Assembly: GCA_026122225.1 (NCBI GenBank) | Contig: JANEZZ010001387.1 | Coordinates: 217,636 to 281,635 of the forward strand | Origin: Heloderma charlesbogerti | Lineage: Eukaryota > Chordata > Lepidosauria > Squamata > Helodermatidae | Direction: 5' to 3' | Length of the DNA: 64,000 nt | Shown: positions 63,886-64,000 of the stretch, in pieces | Layout of the letters: every line of letters begins with the position of its first letter | How positions within the stretch are numbered: the stretch's first letter is position 1 | Position numbers and translations under genes: made by a program | Notes under the pieces: model-generated | What the model was told of the DNA's origin: nothing | Databases searched by the model: none | Seen by the model: the letters and a program-made list of their open reading frames with translations, nothing else

Positions 63886-64000
63886 ATAGCAGTTCGAAAG
63901 CAAGAAATTGCAAGTAGATAAATAGGTACTGCCTCGGCGGGAAAGGTAACAGCACCTCCGTGCACCTCGGTGTTCAGTCATGCCGGCCACATGACCACGG
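63886..64000 (+). mobile_element. SINE with BovB-like 3' end, cut by the window edge
   Basis: GCAGTTCGAAAGCAAG, AAGTAGATAAATAGGTACTG and CAGTCATGCCGGCCACATGA match the reversed copy at 12,690-12,905. The 3' part would lie beyond 64,000. Confidence 0.85.

Overview
The window looks like nuclear DNA of a squamate reptile, most likely a lizard. The main reasons are a near full-length Sauria-type SINE (about 7,646-7,870), 5S-rRNA-derived SINEs, SINEs with a BovB-like 3' end, BovB/RTE LINE pieces, CR1 and L2 LINEs, a Ngaro-type tyrosine-recombinase retrotransposon, and dozens of short palindromic DNA transposons. There is no operon structure, and almost every open reading frame is a transposon relic or chance.

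The only host gene I can support is on the minus strand near the right end. Two consecutive spliced exons (62,504-62,407 and 61,108-60,908) belong to the TTC21 family (TTC21A/TTC21B, the IFT139 subunit of the ciliary IFT-A complex). They join in phase across a 1.3 kb intron. I could not find further exons of this gene, so most of the left of the window is either its introns or intergenic.

Layout: 1-19.7 kb is low-density, AT-rich sequence with small hAT-like MITEs (several with readable 8 bp target duplications), foldback elements, a decayed transposon carrying a Myb/SANT-like gene (6.05-7.55 kb), SINEs, and CR1 and L2 fragments. From 19.7 to 28.9 kb lies a GC-rich, decayed Ngaro element on the minus strand: leader, gag-like, RT, RNase H, tyrosine recombinase, SGNH hydrolase. 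It was later hit by a CR1 (20.19-21.34 kb, plus) and by two copies, in opposite orientation, of a 0.86-0.91 kb palindrome-rich hAT-like element (23,469-24,377 and 25,885-26,745). A truncated third copy lies at 53.57-54.04 kb. From 29.4 to 30.3 kb a CR1 is interrupted by a solo LTR with a perfect 5 bp duplication; a related solo LTR sits at 58.6-59.16 kb. From 30 to 48 kb there are 5S-SINEs, BovB pieces, foldback elements and microsatellites. From 48.26 to 50.36 kb is an L2-type LINE (RT half, plus); an L2-type endonuclease ORF of 393 codons lies at 56.6-57.76 kb on the minus strand. A three-unit, frame-preserving minisatellite lies at 55.6-56.07 kb.

The most interesting structures are: (i) the nested Ngaro/hAT/CR1 complex, with inverted copies of a hairpin-array element around the RT segment; (ii) that element's repeated 12 bp-stem hairpins and conserved splice-donor-like site; (iii) a 5S-rRNA-headed SINE whose tail matches the autonomous CR1 in the same window; and (iv) the two solo LTRs. 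All family assignments come from reading motifs and recalling families. No database search was possible.
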